DNA of 64,000 bases from JAGQSZ01 sp049647585 (GCA_049647585.1 JBARXY010000032.1:1-64000); one strand, 5' to 3'; shown: positions 1-8,819, numbered from the stretch's first letter. Notes: generated from the sequence alone by a model not told the origin. Made by a program: numbers and translations.

Positions 1-746
1 GAGATGATTTCGGCGTCAGGGTCGTTCAGCTCCCATCTGGCAGCGGAGAACTCCGGGGAGGGGCCGCTGTAGAAGACGGAGTTCCTGGGCCAGAAGCCTC
101 CGCCCGGCTTGAAGCCGAACGGCTCGGCCGGGTTGGTCACGACATTGGACGCGCACGTCGGCGTCGCGCAGTTCGGGGTGTTGACGTTGGTGACGAACCC
201 GAGATTCTTGATGTTCGTGTTCGCAGTCAGGGAGTTGACTGTTGCCGAGACCGTCAGCTCGTGTGAAGTGCGCGGGGCGACATCGGTGATGCTCCATGTG
301 ATCCCCTCGCCCTCGGAGCCTGAGCGCGGGGTGGTCGTCACGTTGCAGCCAGGTGTCGAGCCGCAGCTGGCCGAGTCGGCGACGAGGGTCGTTTTCCCGT
401 CCAATGTGTCGGTTACCACGATCGGGCCGCTCGGCTCATCGCCAGCGTTCGTGACCGTGAGCACGTAGTCGAGCGGAGTTCTCTGGCCGCCGATGACTAG
501 CGTCCCGTTGCCGTGCGAGGGCTGGGCGAGCACCAGCCCTATCGACGCCGGCTCCGGATCCGGCTCGGGGATCGTCGTGGTAGTGGTGCTCGTCGTCGAA
601 GTTGTCGAGGTGGTTGACGTGGTCGAGGTAGTTGTCGTCGTTGGGTCGCCTGAACCCGGATCCGGCGTTGGGGCTGGTGCGCACGCCGCTATCAGCGTCA
701 CCAACACGGCTACCAAGGCGGCGGAACACGCTCGTCTAGATGTCAT
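1..746 (-). CDS. Secreted lipoprotein with Thr-rich linker and DUF11-like domain (partial)
   Basis: The reading frame starts at ATG 746 and is open to the left edge, so the C-terminus lies outside the window. The first 21 residues form a signal peptide with a hydrophobic core and an LIAAC lipobox, so the mature protein should be a lipid-anchored exported protein. A linker of about 25 residues made almost only of Thr and Ser follows (about residues 29-56), then an Ig-like beta-rich segment (LDYVLTVTNAGDEPSG, VVTDTLD) that resembles the DUF11/conserved-repeat domains of Gram-positive surface proteins. Two Cys pairs lie in this part. No enzymatic motif is visible. A cell-surface or adhesion role is an inference from architecture only. 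Confidence 0.7.
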   Translation of the reverse strand, partial: MTSRRACSAALVAVLVTLIAACAPAPTPDPGSGDPTTTTTSTTSTTSTTSTTSTTTTTIPEPDPEPASIGLVLAQPSHGNGTLVIGGQRTPLDYVLTVTNAGDEPSGPIVVTDTLDGKTTLVADSASCGSTPGCNVTTTPRSGSEGEGITWSITDVAPRTSHELTVSATVNSLTANTNIKNLGFVTNVNTPNCATPTCASNVVTNPAEPFGFKPGGGFWPRNSVFYSGPSPEFSAARWELNDPDAEII

Positions 747-1118
747 TCGTCGTCATTCCTTCGATCAGCCGGCCCATCGAGGGACGAGAGCCCCGATGGG
801 GTCACGGGCATCATATCAGAAGATTGATGAGTATCCATTACTTCTGGGAACCACGGTGGGCTACCTATCGGTTGCTTCCCGACCGCTGCTCGCCCACATC
901 CTCGTCGAACGGCGGGCGAGCCGTGCGGGCCACGTGCTCGGCATGGCTCACCTCTCCCTCGCCGACCAGGCGTGGCTCCTAGGAACGCGCCCGCCCGACG
1001 GGGCGCCGGTGTCCACCGGGGACTTCATCGAGGACCTTGTCGGCGCTGGGCTGGAACGCCGGGAGCTTCTGTCAGCATTTCGTTGACACAAGCTACCTGT
1101 CATCACTATGTTGACGGC
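747..1118. other. Gene-poor stretch with possible gene tail
   Basis: This 372-base stretch lies between the divergent lipoprotein and the HTH gene. A plus-strand frame ending at 1086 (LLGTRPPDGAPVSTGDFIED) has plausible coding character but no convincing start, and could be the tail of a lost gene. The right end carries the promoter listed separately. Confidence 0.3.
1083..1112 (+). promoter_or_regulatory. Sigma70-type promoter, possibly leaderless
   Basis: A perfect TTGACA (1083-1088), an 18-base spacer and TATGTT (1107-1112) stand directly before the ATG at 1119. The start codon is only about 7 bases after the -10 box, so the transcript would be leaderless or nearly so. TGACA and TGTCA arms around the spacer could serve as an autoregulatory operator; that role is inferred. 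Confidence 0.55.
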
Positions 1119-1481
1119 ATGCCGCAGACCCAGCACAGAGAGTTCGCCCACGTTGCCGACACGCTGCTCGCCAGCATCCGCGACTTGCTGGACTCCCCGG
1201 ATCCGAAGACCCGGGTCCGCGCGATACGTCACCTCGCCGCAGGGGTCGGCACGCTCGAGCGCCAGGTCCTGCTCGACGCCCAGTCCGCGGGGCTGACCTG
1301 GGCGCAGATCGGCGAGGTCTACGGCGTGTCGCGGCAGGCTGCCCATCGGCGCTTCTCTGACCAGACCGTGGTGCCCTCGGACTTCTTCGACCAGTTGCTC
1401 GAGGATCTCGACGACGACGTTGACGTCGCTCCCGCATTGGCCCGAGCCGCCGAGAGCGTTCAGCGAGCGAAGCGCACATGA
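1119..1481 (+). CDS. HTH antitoxin-like protein of a GNAT toxin module
   Basis: A 120-residue protein with a helix-turn-helix near residues 68-90 (LTWAQIGEVYGVSRQAAHRRF) and an acidic C-terminal tail (LLEDLDDDVDV). It ends with a 4-base overlap (ATGA) on the next gene, a GNAT-toxin N-terminus. This is the usual layout of type II modules where a DNA-binding antitoxin precedes an acetyltransferase toxin. The start at 1119 is chosen because the promoter lies immediately upstream. The toxin is truncated, so this may be an orphan antitoxin or regulator. Confidence 0.6.
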   Translation: MPQTQHREFAHVADTLLASIRDLLDSPDPKTRVRAIRHLAAGVGTLERQVLLDAQSAGLTWAQIGEVYGVSRQAAHRRFSDQTVVPSDFFDQLLEDLDDDVDVAPALARAAESVQRAKRT

Positions 1482-1690
1482 CCGTCGAGCGGCTCGGCGC
1501 CGCTCATGCCACTGACACCTTCACCTGCGGGAACGCCGAGCTCGACCAGTGGCTTCGCCACGCGGCGCTGACTTCGGACCGTGCCGGAACCGCCCGAGTG
1601 TATGTGACTACCGAGACCGCGAGGATCATCGGGTACTTCGCCCTCCTCCCCCACCAGGTACAGCGAGCCGACATCCCGAGGGGGATCGAG
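1478..1690 (+). pseudogene. Truncated GNAT acetyltransferase toxin (5' part only)
   Basis: The start overlaps the HTH gene. The first about 68 codons match the N-terminus of TacT/AtaT-like GNAT toxins (FTCGNAELDQWLRHAAL, then IIGYFALLPHQVQRADIPRGI). Homology then stops: the acetyl-CoA-binding R/Q-x-x-G-x-G/A motif is absent in every frame, and the frame runs on antisense to the next gene. Family members are about 160-170 residues, so two thirds of the enzyme is gone and it cannot bind acetyl-CoA. The break near 1690 looks like a rearrangement joint with the adjacent minus-strand gene. Confidence 0.6.
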
Positions 1691-1741
1691 CGGGAGCCGA
1701 GGCGAGGGACCTCCGGGGCGAGTCAGGGGAAGACAGCGCAC

Positions 1742-2299
1742 TCAGTGAACGGTCTGGAGCCGGGCGTTGACAAGCGCCAGGTCGAACTCGTGCGGATCGA
1801 TCTGTCCGCCGACCCATTCGCTCAGGTCCTCGTAGTCCTCGTCGGACGGATCGTTGAGCACTCGCAGCAGTTCTGCGTAGCCGCCAGTGCCGCCGCAGTC
1901 CTCGGGTGGGCAGGCGCCGGCGCCGTCGAGGCAGACCGCGAACTTGAGTCCGATCGGCATGCGCGCGATCGACATCACCGTGATCTCGTGTTCCCAGCTA
2001 TCACCGAAGTCGTACTCGTAGCTGAACCTCTCCTGCGCGCCGACGGCTCGGACCACGGTCACGTTCTGTTCGTCGAGCTCGCCCTCGGGATACTCGTCGA
2101 ACTGCATGCCGTAGCAATCCTCACCGACCTGGAAGCTGTGCAGGTGGCAGTCCTCCCAGCCCATCGCCGCTTGGAAGATTCGGTGCAGCTTGTGGAGCCG
2201 AACGCTGGCGGGCACTAGGAGCCGGCGCCAGACGTGGGGCGTTACGGCACGTAGCTCGATCGTGCACTCCATCACTGGCTGACCTGGTGGAACCGGCAT
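1742..2299 (-). CDS. Plasmid pRiA4b ORF-3-like protein
   Basis: A 185-residue protein of the pRiA4b ORF-3/IS1096 TnpR-like family (PF07929). Typical features are TIELRAVTPHVWRRLLVPAS at the N-terminus, HRIFQAAMGWEDCHLHSF, then a YEYDFGDSWEHEI segment and a Cys-containing loop (CPPEDCGGTGGY) before the C-terminal FDLALVN. The start at 2299 is preferred over upstream starts because family homology begins right there. The function is not established; members are common on mobile DNA. A second, internally deleted copy lies at 12824-13278, which indicates duplication or separate acquisition within this island. Confidence 0.8.
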   Translation of the reverse strand: MPVPPGQPVMECTIELRAVTPHVWRRLLVPASVRLHKLHRIFQAAMGWEDCHLHSFQVGEDCYGMQFDEYPEGELDEQNVTVVRAVGAQERFSYEYDFGDSWEHEITVMSIARMPIGLKFAVCLDGAGACPPEDCGGTGGYAELLRVLNDPSDEDYEDLSEWVGGQIDPHEFDLALVNARLQTVH

Positions 2300-2377
2300 G
2301 GCACTGACGATAGGGCGCCGGAGGTGAGTCGATGAGTTGTCACCAGCAAGCCTCCTGGATTGGCTGCCACGCACTCC

Positions 2378-2857
2378 TCACCCCGAAAGATGAGCGAAGG
2401 CCAGGTTGGCGCTCAGCCGGAGCGACGTCTTCGAGCGTCGCTGCGGATCGGCGGCACGTCGCTCGAGGTCCACCAGCTTCCGCATTACCTCTGGCGTCAT
2501 CATGTAGATGCGCTGGCGGGATTCCTCCACCTCCTTGGTGAGGAGGTCCGTCCGACGTGCCTGAATCGCGATGCTCACACGTGAGCCCGGAGCAGTCACC
2601 CCGGCCAGAGGCGTGGCCAACTCCATACCAGCACCGTCGACCTGCAAGGAGTAGGTGTAGCTCCATCGGTAGCCCAGCATGGGCTCGTCGAAGCCGAACG
2701 GCAGCCCAAGCGTCGTGCGGATGGTGGTTAGGGCGTCGCCGACCGTCCCGCCGAAATCGACGGGGAACTTGAAGCACTTGGCTCGATCACAGCTCGGCAC
2801 GACGTGCGCAGCGTCAGTGCCGGGGGAAGGTGTGACACTGCCACAGCGCCTGACCAT
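2378..2857 (-). CDS. Hypothetical protein
   Basis: A protein of about 159 residues following the PIN gene on the same strand. I do not recognise the family. The first half has beta-rich segments (CFKFPVDFGGTVGDALTTI, then VSIAIQARR) that could form a small ubiquitin-like fold, but this is a guess from pattern only. The C-terminal third is a charged helical region (LTKEVEESRQRIYMMTPEVM). ATG 2857 is the first reasonable in-frame start after the preceding gene; the true start is uncertain. Confidence 0.4.
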   Translation of the reverse strand: MVRRCGSVTPSPGTDAAHVVPSCDRAKCFKFPVDFGGTVGDALTTIRTTLGLPFGFDEPMLGYRWSYTYSLQVDGAGMELATPLAGVTAPGSRVSIAIQARRTDLLTKEVEESRQRIYMMTPEVMRKLVDLERRAADPQRRSKTSLRLSANLAFAHLSG

Positions 2858-2888
2858 GTCGTCGGATTCGGACTTGATCGAGTACGGG

Positions 2889-3449
2889 TCAGAGCGCTCG
2901 GAAGGTGTCGACGAACGTGGTGAGTCCGGCTCTCGCCAGCGCGTTGAGCACGTCGTCGACGTCCATCGGCGGTCGCCGGCGATGCGCCGCCATGTCCGCA
3001 ACAACGACCAGCAGGTCCTCTCGATGCTCATTCAGCAGGCTGACGGCGTACTCATCCGGGCTCAGGACCGTCACGCCACGCTCGCCGAGCGGTTGTGCAG
3101 GAAAGTCCCTCAGATTGGCGGTGAGCAGTACCGCCGGCGCGACTGCCACGGCGGCAGCTGCGTGGCAGTGGTCATCCGGATCGTCACCTGGCATCTTGTC
3201 GATCAGAGACGCGTACACGTCTCGATCGATTCGCTGATCTGGGAAGGTCGATCGGATCGCAGCGGTCACCGCCTGCGCGGAACCAACGGTGCGGGCGCCT
3301 TGTCGCACCCAGACGCGTTCGAGTTCTCGGAGCAGGTCCTCGGACCAGACGATGCGGTGCAGGTCGCGTTCATCACACCGGAGCAGCAGATCGAGCACCG
3401 AGATCGGGAAACATACGCTCGTGTCCGGGAACACCTTCTTCAGGGCCAC
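2889..3449 (-). CDS. PIN-domain ribonuclease toxin
   Basis: A 186-residue PIN-domain protein. Acidic residues expected to bind the catalytic metal are visible: Asp in VFPDTSV near residue 9, Glu in ELERVW near 44, and Asp in DDPDDHCHAAAA near 93-96. The start is GTG 3449, 3 bases after the stop of an excisionase-type HTH gene, so the two form an operon. Such pairs act as type II toxin-antitoxin modules in which the PIN protein cleaves RNA and the partner neutralises it. All motif residues are present, so it is probably intact. Confidence 0.75.
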   Translation of the reverse strand: MALKKVFPDTSVCFPISVLDLLLRCDERDLHRIVWSEDLLRELERVWVRQGARTVGSAQAVTAAIRSTFPDQRIDRDVYASLIDKMPGDDPDDHCHAAAAVAVAPAVLLTANLRDFPAQPLGERGVTVLSPDEYAVSLLNEHREDLLVVVADMAAHRRRPPMDVDDVLNALARAGLTTFVDTFRAL

Positions 3450-3452
3450 CGC

Positions 3453-3890
3453 TCAGTAGTCGAGGCCGGCCTCGTCGGCGATCTCCAGGATCGAGTCGAT
3501 GCCGGCCGCCTTCGCGTCTTTCGCCGCCCGGTGTGCCAGTACCGCTCGAGCGGGAATCTTGCGATACCGGCTCTGCGGAAGCCGACGCACCGGCAACACC
3601 CCATCAGCGACGAGGCGATCCACGTACTGGCGAGACACGCCCAGCAGCCGGGCAGCTTCGGCTGGGCTCAACTCGGTCTCCTCGCTGACCAGCGCGACTG
3701 CGTCGCCGCCGCCGAGGACACCCGCACCGGCAGCCAGGAGGCGCACGAGCGAGGGCGGCAGCTCGACGGCTTCGGCTCCGACGACCACCCGTGCAGACGC
3801 ACTCTCGTCGGCGAAGATCCGCCTCACCGCGTCCAGCTGATCATGCTCCGAAGCGGCCGCATGAATCTCCGACACCGCAGAATCCGACAT
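3453..3890 (-). CDS. Excisionase-family HTH antitoxin for PIN toxin
   Basis: A 145-residue protein with an excisionase/MerR-like helix-turn-helix at about residues 74-105 (LSPAEAARLLGVSRQYVDRL, with the wing VRRLPQSRYRKI). It is the upstream gene of the PIN toxin and ends 3 bases before it. The N-terminal half is acidic and helical; the C-terminal tail would be the toxin-binding part by analogy with related modules. It probably represses its own promoter. Confidence 0.7.
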   Translation of the reverse strand: MSDSAVSEIHAAASEHDQLDAVRRIFADESASARVVVGAEAVELPPSLVRLLAAGAGVLGGGDAVALVSEETELSPAEAARLLGVSRQYVDRLVADGVLPVRRLPQSRYRKIPARAVLAHRAAKDAKAAGIDSILEIADEAGLDY

Positions 3891-4045
3891 GCAACCAACC
3901 TAACCCCAACATGCCACACCTGCAACCACGTCTTCTGTGGTGACGCCGGCAAGCCAACGCCCGGGCCGGAGAGAAGGATTCGTCGACCTGGTCAATCGAT
4001 CGCAGGTCTCCGACGACCGCGAAGAGGAGGTCGCACGCTTCCTTG

Positions 4046-4690
4046 TCAAGCCGCGGTCGGTTGTTGATGTTTGCGGTGTCGTTCATCTCGCCACATTCGG
4101 CGGATGACTCGGTTGGCGAGGTGGCGTTTGTGGGCTCGCCTGGCCTCGCGTCGAGTCTTCCCTTCACCGATCTTCCGCTCGAGGTATGACTGTGCTTCGA
4201 GTTGGTCTCGGCCCTGGGTGATTGACGCTATGTAGAGCATCGAGTTCAGTGTCCTGCTCCCTCCGAAATCGAGGCGATGCCGGGTTGGTAGACCGGAGCC
4301 TTCTGCTGAGGAAAGCGCGACTGCACCAGTGCCGCACCAGCGAGCGAAGTTGGATTCGGTCGAGAACCTGAACGGGTCGTCAACCTCGCACAGCAGGGTC
4401 GCGGCAGCGATTGGCCCGATCCCACCTTCGTCACGCAGCGTGGTGCCGTGCGCGTCGAGGAGGCGATTGATGAGCCGTTCGAGGCGACGGATCTCGCGTC
4501 GAGCTTGCCGGTCGCCATCGATGAACGCTTGAAGTCATCTGATGGGGCAGCGGCTGGATCGTGGAGGACTCGACGGCCGTGAAGGGATCGAACAGATGCC
4601 CCAGCCGGATGCGCCGCGCTTCGGAGGCCAGCTTGGGAAGATCCGTCTTCGTCAGGCACCCGCTGCCTGGTGGCACCTCTCACGACCTGA
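4046..4690 (-). mobile_element. IS110-family transposase remnant
   Basis: From about 4540 down to 4049 the minus strand reads as the C-terminal half of an IS110 transposase: GGIGPIAAATLLCEVDDPF (helix-hairpin-helix), then FARWCGTGAVALSSAEGSG, and the tail MLYIASITQGRDQLEAQ and RREARRAHKRHLANRVIRR. The N-terminal RuvC-like DEDD catalytic half is missing; a degraded piece (CLTKTDLPKLASEARRIRLG) sits around 4650 in another frame. It is therefore a dead fragment. No IS ends could be identified, as expected because IS110 elements lack clear terminal inverted repeats. Confidence 0.7.
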
Positions 4691-4817
4691 CGAGTGGACC
4701 ATCGTACGGGTTCACACTGACAACGAGGTCAGACTCTCTGCGGTTCCGGCTGCTACGCGGCCCAATGCTCGAGCTGTTCTCGACAGCACTGAAGTGCGAG
4801 TTCTTCCAGCATTGCGG

Positions 4818-5640
4818 TCACGGGTCGATACGCCCGTGCGCGTCGGCCAGTGCTTGACGAAACGTCTTGAGGTCGACGGCTAGCTCGGCGGCCCTCGTGT
4901 CCAGCGCACGGAGCTCCGGACCCGGGAGGTTCATGCGCCGCCGCTCGAGTGCCTCGATGACCTGTTCGAGCACACCCCCGGCACCAGTGACCCGCTCCCC
5001 CATCGCTGCGAGATCCTGCAGCCCAGAGATCGAGTCCTCGGGCGCGACGAGACGAGGGTCGCCGCTCGACAGCAGATGTGTCACCGGGCTGAAGTCGACG
5101 TATCGCTGCTCGAACGCCGCCGCCCATGGCCCGTTGTGGGAGCCGAGGTGGCCGAGGACCGTTTCGTAGGGACTCCACTGCAGCCAAGCATCGGGATCGT
5201 GCAGCTCAGTGCGAATTCGTTCCACCGAGGCCAGCGCTGACGCGTCGGCGCCACAGGCGACCACGACGTGAGTGCAGCGCTCGTATCCACCGCGGTCGCA
5301 AACCGACTGAGCGAGCAGGGTGTTGATCCACAGCTGCCGGAGACCAGGCCGGTCGAGTCGCCGGCCGGCCTCTTCGTGCCAGTACCCGGAGTGCTCGGTG
5401 AACTCTCGGTAGACGTCACGGACGGTCCGCGGATCGTTCTTCCGGAGATCTTCGGAGTACTTGCACTCGACACCGATCAGGCGTCGCTGGTGTCCGTCGC
5501 TGTAGAAGATGGCGGCGTCGAACGCGGACCCTCCTCGGAAGTGCTGGGCGGGCGGCGGTGCCCACTCGAACTCGAGCGCTGAGCCGGCAGCGACATCATT
5601 GGGACTGGACGTTCGACGGCGCCGCGTCGGCTGGTGACAC
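4818..5640 (-). pseudogene. PD-(D/E)XK nuclease (PGN_0703-like), start lost
   Basis: The frame is open from about 5760 down to 4818 but contains no ATG, GTG or TTG before codon 5264, inside the conserved core. The core matches the PGN_0703-like restriction endonuclease family: GGSAFDAAIFY supplies the catalytic Asp and LIGVECKYSEDL the E-x-K, followed by LRQLWINTLLAQSV and YVDFSPVTHLL. The N-terminal region typical of the family is absent, so this is most likely a 5'-truncated gene rather than a working enzyme. Its truncated end meets the truncated end of the GNAT gene on the other strand near 5.65-5.75 kb. Confidence 0.6.
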
Positions 5641-5755
5641 GTCGCTGCACGTTGGCCGCCAGATCCAACCAGAGGTGACGGGGTCGATTCGCCGCCTGCA
5701 GAAGGTGGGCACCGGCCGCTGGGAAGGACACCGACCGATCGACCGGACGGGCCGG

Positions 5756-6031
5756 ATGACGTTTGCGAACCTCTCCGGAGTCGCCGTCGGATACGCCTAC
5801 GTTGTCGACGATGTGGCAGGACGCAGCGGCTGGTGCCTACTCGATGACGTAGTGGTCGATTCAGGCATGAGGAACAGAGGAATAGGACACGCTCTCATCG
5901 CCGAGATGGCGGCCTGGCTGCGCGCCGACGGATACACGACGATCTGGGCTAATAAACGGCACTTGAGGGACGGTCCCTCAGGGCTCCACCGCGCGATGGA
6001 CAAGATCGAAGAAACGTCGATGGACAAATAG
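5756..6031 (+). CDS. GNAT acetyltransferase, N-terminally truncated
   Basis: Ninety-one residues covering only the C-terminal half of a GNAT fold: VGYAYVVDD (beta4), LLDDVVVDSGMRNRGIGHAL (motif A with the acetyl-CoA loop R-N-R-G-I-G) and LRADGYTTIWANKR (motif B). Whole GNAT proteins are about 140-160 residues, so about 50 residues are missing. The frame is open upstream to 5558 but that part shows no homology. Its 3' end overlaps the convergent gene by 54 bases. Probably a remnant. Confidence 0.5.
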   Translation: MTFANLSGVAVGYAYVVDDVAGRSGWCLLDDVVVDSGMRNRGIGHALIAEMAAWLRADGYTTIWANKRHLRDGPSGLHRAMDKIEETSMDK

Positions 6032-6415
6032 TTGGCGGCCATTGACGTTGACTCGGCCGTATAGGCGAGTGAGCCGTTCAGCACGGATCGAATCGCGCGG
6101 TGCCACGGATTCGATGGCCTTCATACCAACGCCGAAGTCACCTTTGATCACAAATACGCAGTCTGATGTCGTCGCGATCACTCGTCCCCTCTGGAACTGG
6201 GACGGAAACCCCACCCAGTCGAGCGAACCGAACCCCCGGCATGCGGGGATGGTCAAAGAAACCCCTGATCCGATGATCTCAGCTGCCAGCTTCGCGTGGG
6301 TCTCCAGCAGTCGCTCGCGATCGCGGTCTAGGTAGGAGAGGGATACAGACTCATCGCCAGTCGCCATCGCACCATTATGCCGATTTGCGTCAGAGTTTCC
6401 TTTGCTAGCCGTCAC
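5978..6415 (-). CDS. Hypothetical protein with PH-like C-terminus
   Basis: A protein of 129 residues from ATG 6367, or 145 from ATG 6415. The second half (VIATTSDCVFVIKGDFGVGMKAI, then SIRAERLTRLYGRVNVNGRQLF) alternates short beta strands with glycine turns and could be a small PH-like barrel. I do not recognise a named family. It overlaps the convergent GNAT remnant at its 3' end. The downstream start fits better with the opposing gene's promoter space. Confidence 0.4.
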   Translation of the reverse strand: MTASKGNSDANRHNGAMATGDESVSLSYLDRDRERLLETHAKLAAEIIGSGVSLTIPACRGFGSLDWVGFPSQFQRGRVIATTSDCVFVIKGDFGVGMKAIESVAPRDSIRAERLTRLYGRVNVNGRQLFVHRRFFDLVHRAVEP

Positions 6416-6488
6416 CTATCGCCGGCTCCGTGATGTTCGCGACCGTGGCCGATCGGTATCTCGTTGGCACCCTGCAAGACTGGCGAGC

Positions 6489-6971
6489 ATGGCGAGGAGG
6501 GATCAGGCAGTGGTTCGGGCGTCCGCGTTCGAGGTGGTCCTTGCCCAGTCAGCGCTGTGGGTCCTGGCCCCGTGGGCACCTATTGCGATCGGAGGGGTGC
6601 TCGCAGGTCAGCTGTCAGATCAGACCTCGGGACCTCTCCTCATGTTGGGCGCCGGGATCATGGCGCTAATGGTGTGGCGATTGCGACGCGTCGGCGTCTA
6701 CATCGAAGACGATTCGGTCGTGGTGCGGAACGTGTTGTGGTCCCACCGGCTTGCGTCGCCGGTGCGCCGGGAGCGGTGGCGTTCCAGTTGGTGGGCAGTC
6801 AAGCCTTCGGAGGTCGCTGTGCTGCGCTCTGATCGCAACTCGCGCCGTTGCAAGGCATTCGGCTGTCAACAGCAAGAGGACCTGGACGACCTTCTCTACG
6901 CGCTCACTCAGCGCGGAATGACGAAACCGGAATGGGGCGGAGCGAGGCGCAAGGGCCGCATGCGGCGCTGA
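6489..6971 (+). CDS. Two-TM membrane protein with PH-like domain
   Basis: About 160 residues from ATG 6489. Two hydrophobic segments near residues 19-36 (LWVLAPWAPIAIGGVL) and 43-58 (LLMLGAGIMALMVW) are followed by a positively charged stop and then VGVYIEDDSVVVRNVLWSHRL, typical of PH_6/bPH domains in actinobacterial membrane proteins. The end (SRRCKAFGCQQQEDLDDLL) fits the final helix of such domains. The middle (SPVRRERWRSSWW) is less typical and a compensated frameshift there is possible. Role unknown. Confidence 0.5.
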   Translation: MARRDQAVVRASAFEVVLAQSALWVLAPWAPIAIGGVLAGQLSDQTSGPLLMLGAGIMALMVWRLRRVGVYIEDDSVVVRNVLWSHRLASPVRRERWRSSWWAVKPSEVAVLRSDRNSRRCKAFGCQQQEDLDDLLYALTQRGMTKPEWGGARRKGRMRR

Positions 6972-7575
6972 TTGCCACCGCCCATACCGCCGGGTCGCGG
7001 CGACTCGCTCGGTCCGGTCGAGGTCCTCAGCCGACAGAACACACATGCCAGACTCCACCCATGGGCGGGTTCGGTTGGCATGAACATCTTCATCGAGCGT
7101 GAATGGACCGACTCCCCAGACTTCCTGCAACCGATCGACTGGGGAGAGTCATAGCCCTATCCGATTGCCATCGCGGGCTCCGTGCTCACCCACGACGCGG
7201 ACGCGCTGCTTGCAGCCACGACCTCTATGCACGGCCTGATCGTGATCCCCAAGCCGGTGGGCACCCCTCCGCTGTATGCGGTCGTAGTCCGAGCCCCTAG
7301 CTCACTTCGGCGTCATTCACCAGAGACGGTGCCGATCGAGCACCTGTCGGTTTCTCGGACAAGACACAGCGGTCGAGCGGCCAGCCAATGAGGCAATCCC
7401 GTTGTTCTGGCGGTTCGTCGAGACCGGGTCGGGAATCGACCTTCACCAACCTGCTGGACAACCTCGACGCCGCACCCTGACCCTACTTACATGACCTCAG
7501 CCCAAGGGTTGGTGGATCATCCGTATAACAGCTGGTAAGGGCGGCATTCAGCATGGTCGCTCGTATGCTCCTGCG
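6972..7575. other. Gene-poor stretch with decayed coding fragments
   Basis: About 600 bases without a convincing gene. A plus frame from 7182 (LTHDADALLAATTSMHGLIV) and a second frame near 7383-7470 (NEAIPLFWRFVETG) have coding flavour but neither has a proper start and length; together they look like a decayed gene with a frameshift. The right end (7511-7531) carries the motif GTGGATCATCCGTATAACAG discussed in the findings, about 45 bases before the ankyrin gene. Confidence 0.35.
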
Positions 7576-8616
7576 GTGGACCGCTCTGGCACGAACTCAA
7601 CGCTGTCGCTCAAGGGGCAACTGCTCCGGGCGATCCGCGCCGGTGAAGTCGATGCCGTCGACCGCCTCCTCGATGAAGGTGTCGGGCTCGAGGAGCGGCT
7701 GTTCGTGTCCGGCTCAGTGCATTCGCCGTTGGAGACAGCCGTGCTCACGAGGCATGCCGCTGTGGTCCGGCTCCTCGTCGGTCGTGGTGCTGCGATCGAT
7801 GCGAGTGGCGGCGATGGTTGGACACCGCTCACGTACGCGGACGCCAACGACTTCGAGAACATCGTCGACCTGCTCCTCTCCCTCGGCGCGTCACCGTCGA
7901 CCCGAGGCGCACACGGCTACACAGCAGCCCACCGCGCCGCGGGTCGCGGCGCGGTCGGCTCGACGCTCGAAAACGCCGTGCGCGACAGCGGGGTGGACCC
8001 ACTCGACGCGTCTGACGAGACACCGTTGATACTCGCGGTGCGTCATCGGCACGAGCCGACTGCACGGGAGCTGATCGGGCTCGAGGCGGACGTCGACCAC
8101 GTCGCCACCGACCCCGTCACAGGCAACCAGTGGTCGGTGCTGACCGAAGCAGCCTACCAATCGAGCGTAGACAAGAACACCACCATGGTGGAGATGCTGC
8201 TCGACGCAGGCGCTGACCCAAACCCTCCGGGCCGCCCACCGCTGTCGGCCTGCGTCACCCAACTCGTCCACACGAACCTCGCCACGCTCCACCGCCTGAT
8301 CACCGCCGGCGCCGACCCCACAGCGGTGAACCCCGTCCACGGCGACACACTGCTGCATCGAGCGACACAGGTCGGAAGCCAAGACGCCATCGAGGCAGTG
8401 CTCGCTCTCGACGTCAACCTCGAAGCCGTCGACCGGGATGGACGCACGCCACTACTCGCAGCGGTGCATCAGGAGAACACTGACAGCGTCCGGCTACTCG
8501 TCGCCCATGGAGCCAACGTCGCCGCAGTGGACCCGGAAGGAAACAGCGCCCAAGAGCTCGCACTCATCGCCCGCGACCCCGGGCCACTCCTCGAGGCGCT
8601 CGCTCGCCGCCACTGA
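7576..8616 (+). CDS. Ankyrin-repeat protein
   Basis: A 346-residue protein starting at GTG 7576 and built of about eight ankyrin-type repeats. Clear units include HSPLETAVLTRHAAVVRLLV, GWTPLTYADANDFENIVDLL, ETPLILAVRHRHEPTARELI, GDTLLHRATQVGSQDAIEAV and GRTPLLAAVHQENTDSVRLL, each followed by a turn such as GRGAAIDA or SLGASPST. There is no signal peptide and no attached catalytic domain, so it is probably a cytoplasmic protein-binding scaffold. A strong hairpin terminator lies 62 bases downstream. CATCCGTATA motifs lie on both sides of the gene, consistent with cassette-like insertion. Confidence 0.8.
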   Translation: MDRSGTNSTLSLKGQLLRAIRAGEVDAVDRLLDEGVGLEERLFVSGSVHSPLETAVLTRHAAVVRLLVGRGAAIDASGGDGWTPLTYADANDFENIVDLLLSLGASPSTRGAHGYTAAHRAAGRGAVGSTLENAVRDSGVDPLDASDETPLILAVRHRHEPTARELIGLEADVDHVATDPVTGNQWSVLTEAAYQSSVDKNTTMVEMLLDAGADPNPPGRPPLSACVTQLVHTNLATLHRLITAGADPTAVNPVHGDTLLHRATQVGSQDAIEAVLALDVNLEAVDRDGRTPLLAAVHQENTDSVRLLVAHGANVAAVDPEGNSAQELALIARDPGPLLEALARRH

Positions 8617-8678
8617 GCGAACTGCCCCCATCCGTATAGCCGGCGATCTGGGACAGCGCCTCAAACAGAAATACGTAG

Positions 8679-8712
8679 ACGAGGGCCGGCATCGTTTGAT
8701 GCCGGCCCTCGT
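8679..8712. terminator. Strong hairpin terminator
   Basis: Perfect 15-bp arms ACGAGGGCCGGCATC (8679-8693) and GATGCCGGCCCTCGT (8698-8712) around a GTTT loop; a G-C pair at 8678/8713 extends the stem to 16. There is no strong T-run, but its place between convergent genes suits a bidirectional terminator. Confidence 0.65.
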
Positions 8713-8819
8713 CGTGTGGACGCCATCGAGTGGCTAACACGCTGCTCGATGGGACGTTCCGAGCGAAGGCCAATGGGTGAACCGTTCTTGGAGAGGTTGG
8801 CGAGCGGCCTGATCTGCCT

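Noticed and set aside
493..1086. Plus-strand frame with poly-Val stretch
   Set aside because: The Val run is the antisense of the Thr linker codons of the lipoprotein on the minus strand.
1478..2218. Full 246-residue plus-strand reading frame
   Set aside because: Only the first about 68 codons are GNAT; the rest is antisense to the pRiA4b-like gene.
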